NCBI GenBank assembly: GCA_947628535.1
Contig: CANRAF010000008.1
Location: 1-42,535 of the forward strand
DNA: 42,535 nucleotides
Direction of reading: 5' to 3'
Origin: an uncultured Bacilli bacterium
GTDB lineage: Bacteria; Bacillota_I; Bacilli_A; RF39; UBA660
Shown piece after piece: positions 41,432 to 42,535 of the stretch (the first letter of the stretch is position 1; each line of letters opens with the position of its first letter). Under the pieces are notes generated by a model, which was not told where the DNA came from, ran no database searches, and worked only from the letters and a program-made list of their open reading frames with translations. A program made the translations under genes and the position numbers.

Positions 41432-42535
41432 ATGAACTATGAAGGAGAAAAGTTTTTATTAAAACTATATAGAGAGTTATATAACGAAGAAAGTGTAAAA
41501 CATTCTGGTAATAAAAGTGATAATAAATATAAACTTATAAAGAAATATTTAGAAAGACTACAAAAAACTGAAAAAACATTTAAAAGAGATAAAGAAGGAG
41601 TTTTAAATTATTTAAAAAATAGATATTATGATAAATATGTTATAAAAGAAGAAGATATACCTGATTCTTATTATGAATCACAAGAAAAAATAGCTTTGGA
41701 AAACGGATATGGTCATGTAACATATACAGATGAGATGAAAGAAAAAGAAGCACAAGTTATAATAGAAGAACAAAAGAAAAGTTTAGATGTTTGGTTAGAT
41801 TACTTAATGAAAGAAAATACAAGTTATCCCATGTGGACAAGATACTGGGCATTTCAAGGAATGATAAAATTAGGAAAATATGACAAAGAAAAACATAGAT
41901 TTACCAAGAGAAGTAAAGGAACAACCACAAGATTCATAGATTTAAATGCTGAAGCATTAGCTCTTACAATTGAAACAGTAGAAAAATATTATAAAGATAA
42001 ACAAAAAATTGAAGATGAAGAATTAGAAAAATTAATAGAAAGTGGAAACTTTGGAAAGATATATGCCTATAACATATGGAAAATAACAGAAGAAGAAAAA
42101 AGGAATCAAAAGAATAAATTATATACAGATGAAGGAATATGGAAAACATATAAAGATGGAGAAGCAGAAAAGTTAGTAAAAGATATAGAAGGGAAAGGTA
42201 CAGGATGGTGTATTGCAGGACTAGGAGTAGCAAAAAGTTATCTAAATAATGGTAATATGCAAATATATTTTACAAAAGATAAAGATGGAAAATATACAAA
42301 TCCAAGAGTATGTATAAGAGAAGAGTATGGAAAAATAGCAGAAGTAAGAGGAATAGAAAAAGATCAAAACTTAGAAAGTGAAATGAATGAAATAACAGAT
42401 AAGAAATTAGATGAGTATTCTGATAAAGAAAGATATAAGAAAAAAGTAAGAGATATGAAAGAACTTACAAAAATATATAATAAACATAAAAATAAAGAAG
42501 AGTTAACAAGAGAAGAACTAAGATTTTTATATGAA
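41432..42535 (+). CDS. Uncharacterised large protein, 3' truncated by the window; PcfJ-like motif
   Basis: The frame stays open from ATG 41432 to the last base, 368 codons, so the end lies outside the window. No signal peptide or membrane helix. Residues 1-75 are Lys/Glu-rich. Residues about 110-185 hold aromatic motifs (SYPMWTRYWAFQGMI, GTTTRFIDLNAEALALTI). Around residue 255 the pattern GTGWCIAGLGVAKSYL, then IYFTKDKDG, then PRVCIREEYGKIAEVRGI resembles the core of PcfJ-like and related proteins of gut Firmicutes ('WC-x-A...L..G...IY...IR..I.EVRG...Q'). Such proteins may carry leucine-rich repeats after this point, which cannot be seen here. A strong promoter is present. Low to moderate confidence in the family, high that it is a real gene. 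Confidence 0.6.
   Translation, partial: MNYEGEKFLLKLYRELYNEESVKHSGNKSDNKYKLIKKYLERLQKTEKTFKRDKEGVLNYLKNRYYDKYVIKEEDIPDSYYESQEKIALENGYGHVTYTDEMKEKEAQVIIEEQKKSLDVWLDYLMKENTSYPMWTRYWAFQGMIKLGKYDKEKHRFTKRSKGTTTRFIDLNAEALALTIETVEKYYKDKQKIEDEELEKLIESGNFGKIYAYNIWKITEEEKRNQKNKLYTDEGIWKTYKDGEAEKLVKDIEGKGTGWCIAGLGVAKSYLNNGNMQIYFTKDKDGKYTNPRVCIREEYGKIAEVRGIEKDQNLESEMNEITDKKLDEYSDKERYKKKVRDMKELTKIYNKHKNKEELTREELRFLYE

Noticed and set aside
1-42535. Use of genetic code 4 (TGA as Trp), suggested by Mollicutes-like traits
   Set aside because: Genes such as the transglutaminase-like protein, LysM protein and smc end in TGA at the expected place, and conserved tryptophans are TGG.
1-42535. CRISPR array or prophage
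   Set aside because: No regularly spaced direct repeats and no phage structural or integrase genes were seen. The repeats in the giant protease are protein-coding and diverged.

Overview
The window is a strongly AT-rich bacterial chromosome segment. Ribosome binding sites (AGGAGG type), extended -10 promoters, hairpin-plus-T-run terminators and the core genes der, rnc, rnj, dnaG, rpoD, trmK, smc and yidD all point to a low-GC Firmicute. A short SMC (about 978 aa, the size seen in Mollicutes), a SpoVIF-like protein and many Lys/Asn/Ile-rich surface proteins suggest an uncultured gut Bacilli lineage (RF39 / Erysipelotrichia / Mollicutes-like); that placement is inference. The standard code is used: several genes end in TGA and the tryptophans are TGG.

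Layout. 1-2250: the end of a formylglycine-generating-enzyme-like surface protein, a membrane-anchored thioredoxin-like protein without its CxxC, ogt, a YtxH-like gene and a 26-aa membrane microprotein. 2315-4813: a self-contained two-gene cassette (leucine-rich-repeat protein plus transglutaminase-like protein) next to a tRNA-Gly(TCC). 4891-8008: a shortened cysteine-desulfurase-like gene overlapping an RNHCP zinc protein, then a membrane-anchored unknown and a triple-LysM protein. 8005-9235: a roughly 540-nt structured RNA with its own promoter and terminator, followed by a 203-aa membrane protein with a DxxxD motif. This pair looks like OLE RNA and OapA. 9244-11468: a DUF5684-like membrane protein, der, and spoVIF behind a hairpin that buries its ribosome binding site.

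11625-26938 is a cell-envelope block. It holds an Ig-like L,D-transpeptidase, a zinc-ribbon/DUF4352 membrane protein, an M23 peptidase with an SH3-like domain, and a giant 3112-aa M26-type (IgA1-protease/Zmp-like) metalloprotease. The protease has a cohesin-like domain, a two-helix membrane anchor, a split dockerin-like pair of calcium loops, seven Ig-like repeats and GLUG-type repeats. The block ends with a four-helix membrane protein that has a very acidic tail.

27026-38469 is mainly housekeeping: a TroA/ZnuA-like lipoprotein lacking the usual histidines with yidD (minus strand), rnc, a frameshifted remnant of a LamG-like domain, rnj (minus), the dnaG-rpoD-trmK operon, an Rpn/PD-(D/E)XK family gene and smc. 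38543-42535 holds a Big_2-type membrane protein, a DUF421/YetF-like protein and a large uncharacterised protein cut off by the window end.

The core genes cover replication, transcription, RNA decay and ribosome biogenesis. The accessory genes mostly build or remodel the surface: peptidoglycan cross-linking and cleavage, LysM binding, and a surface protease. The most notable items are the OLE/OapA-like pair away from its usual neighbours, the architecture of the giant protease, the hairpin over spoVIF, and several proteins that keep a fold but have lost its active residues.
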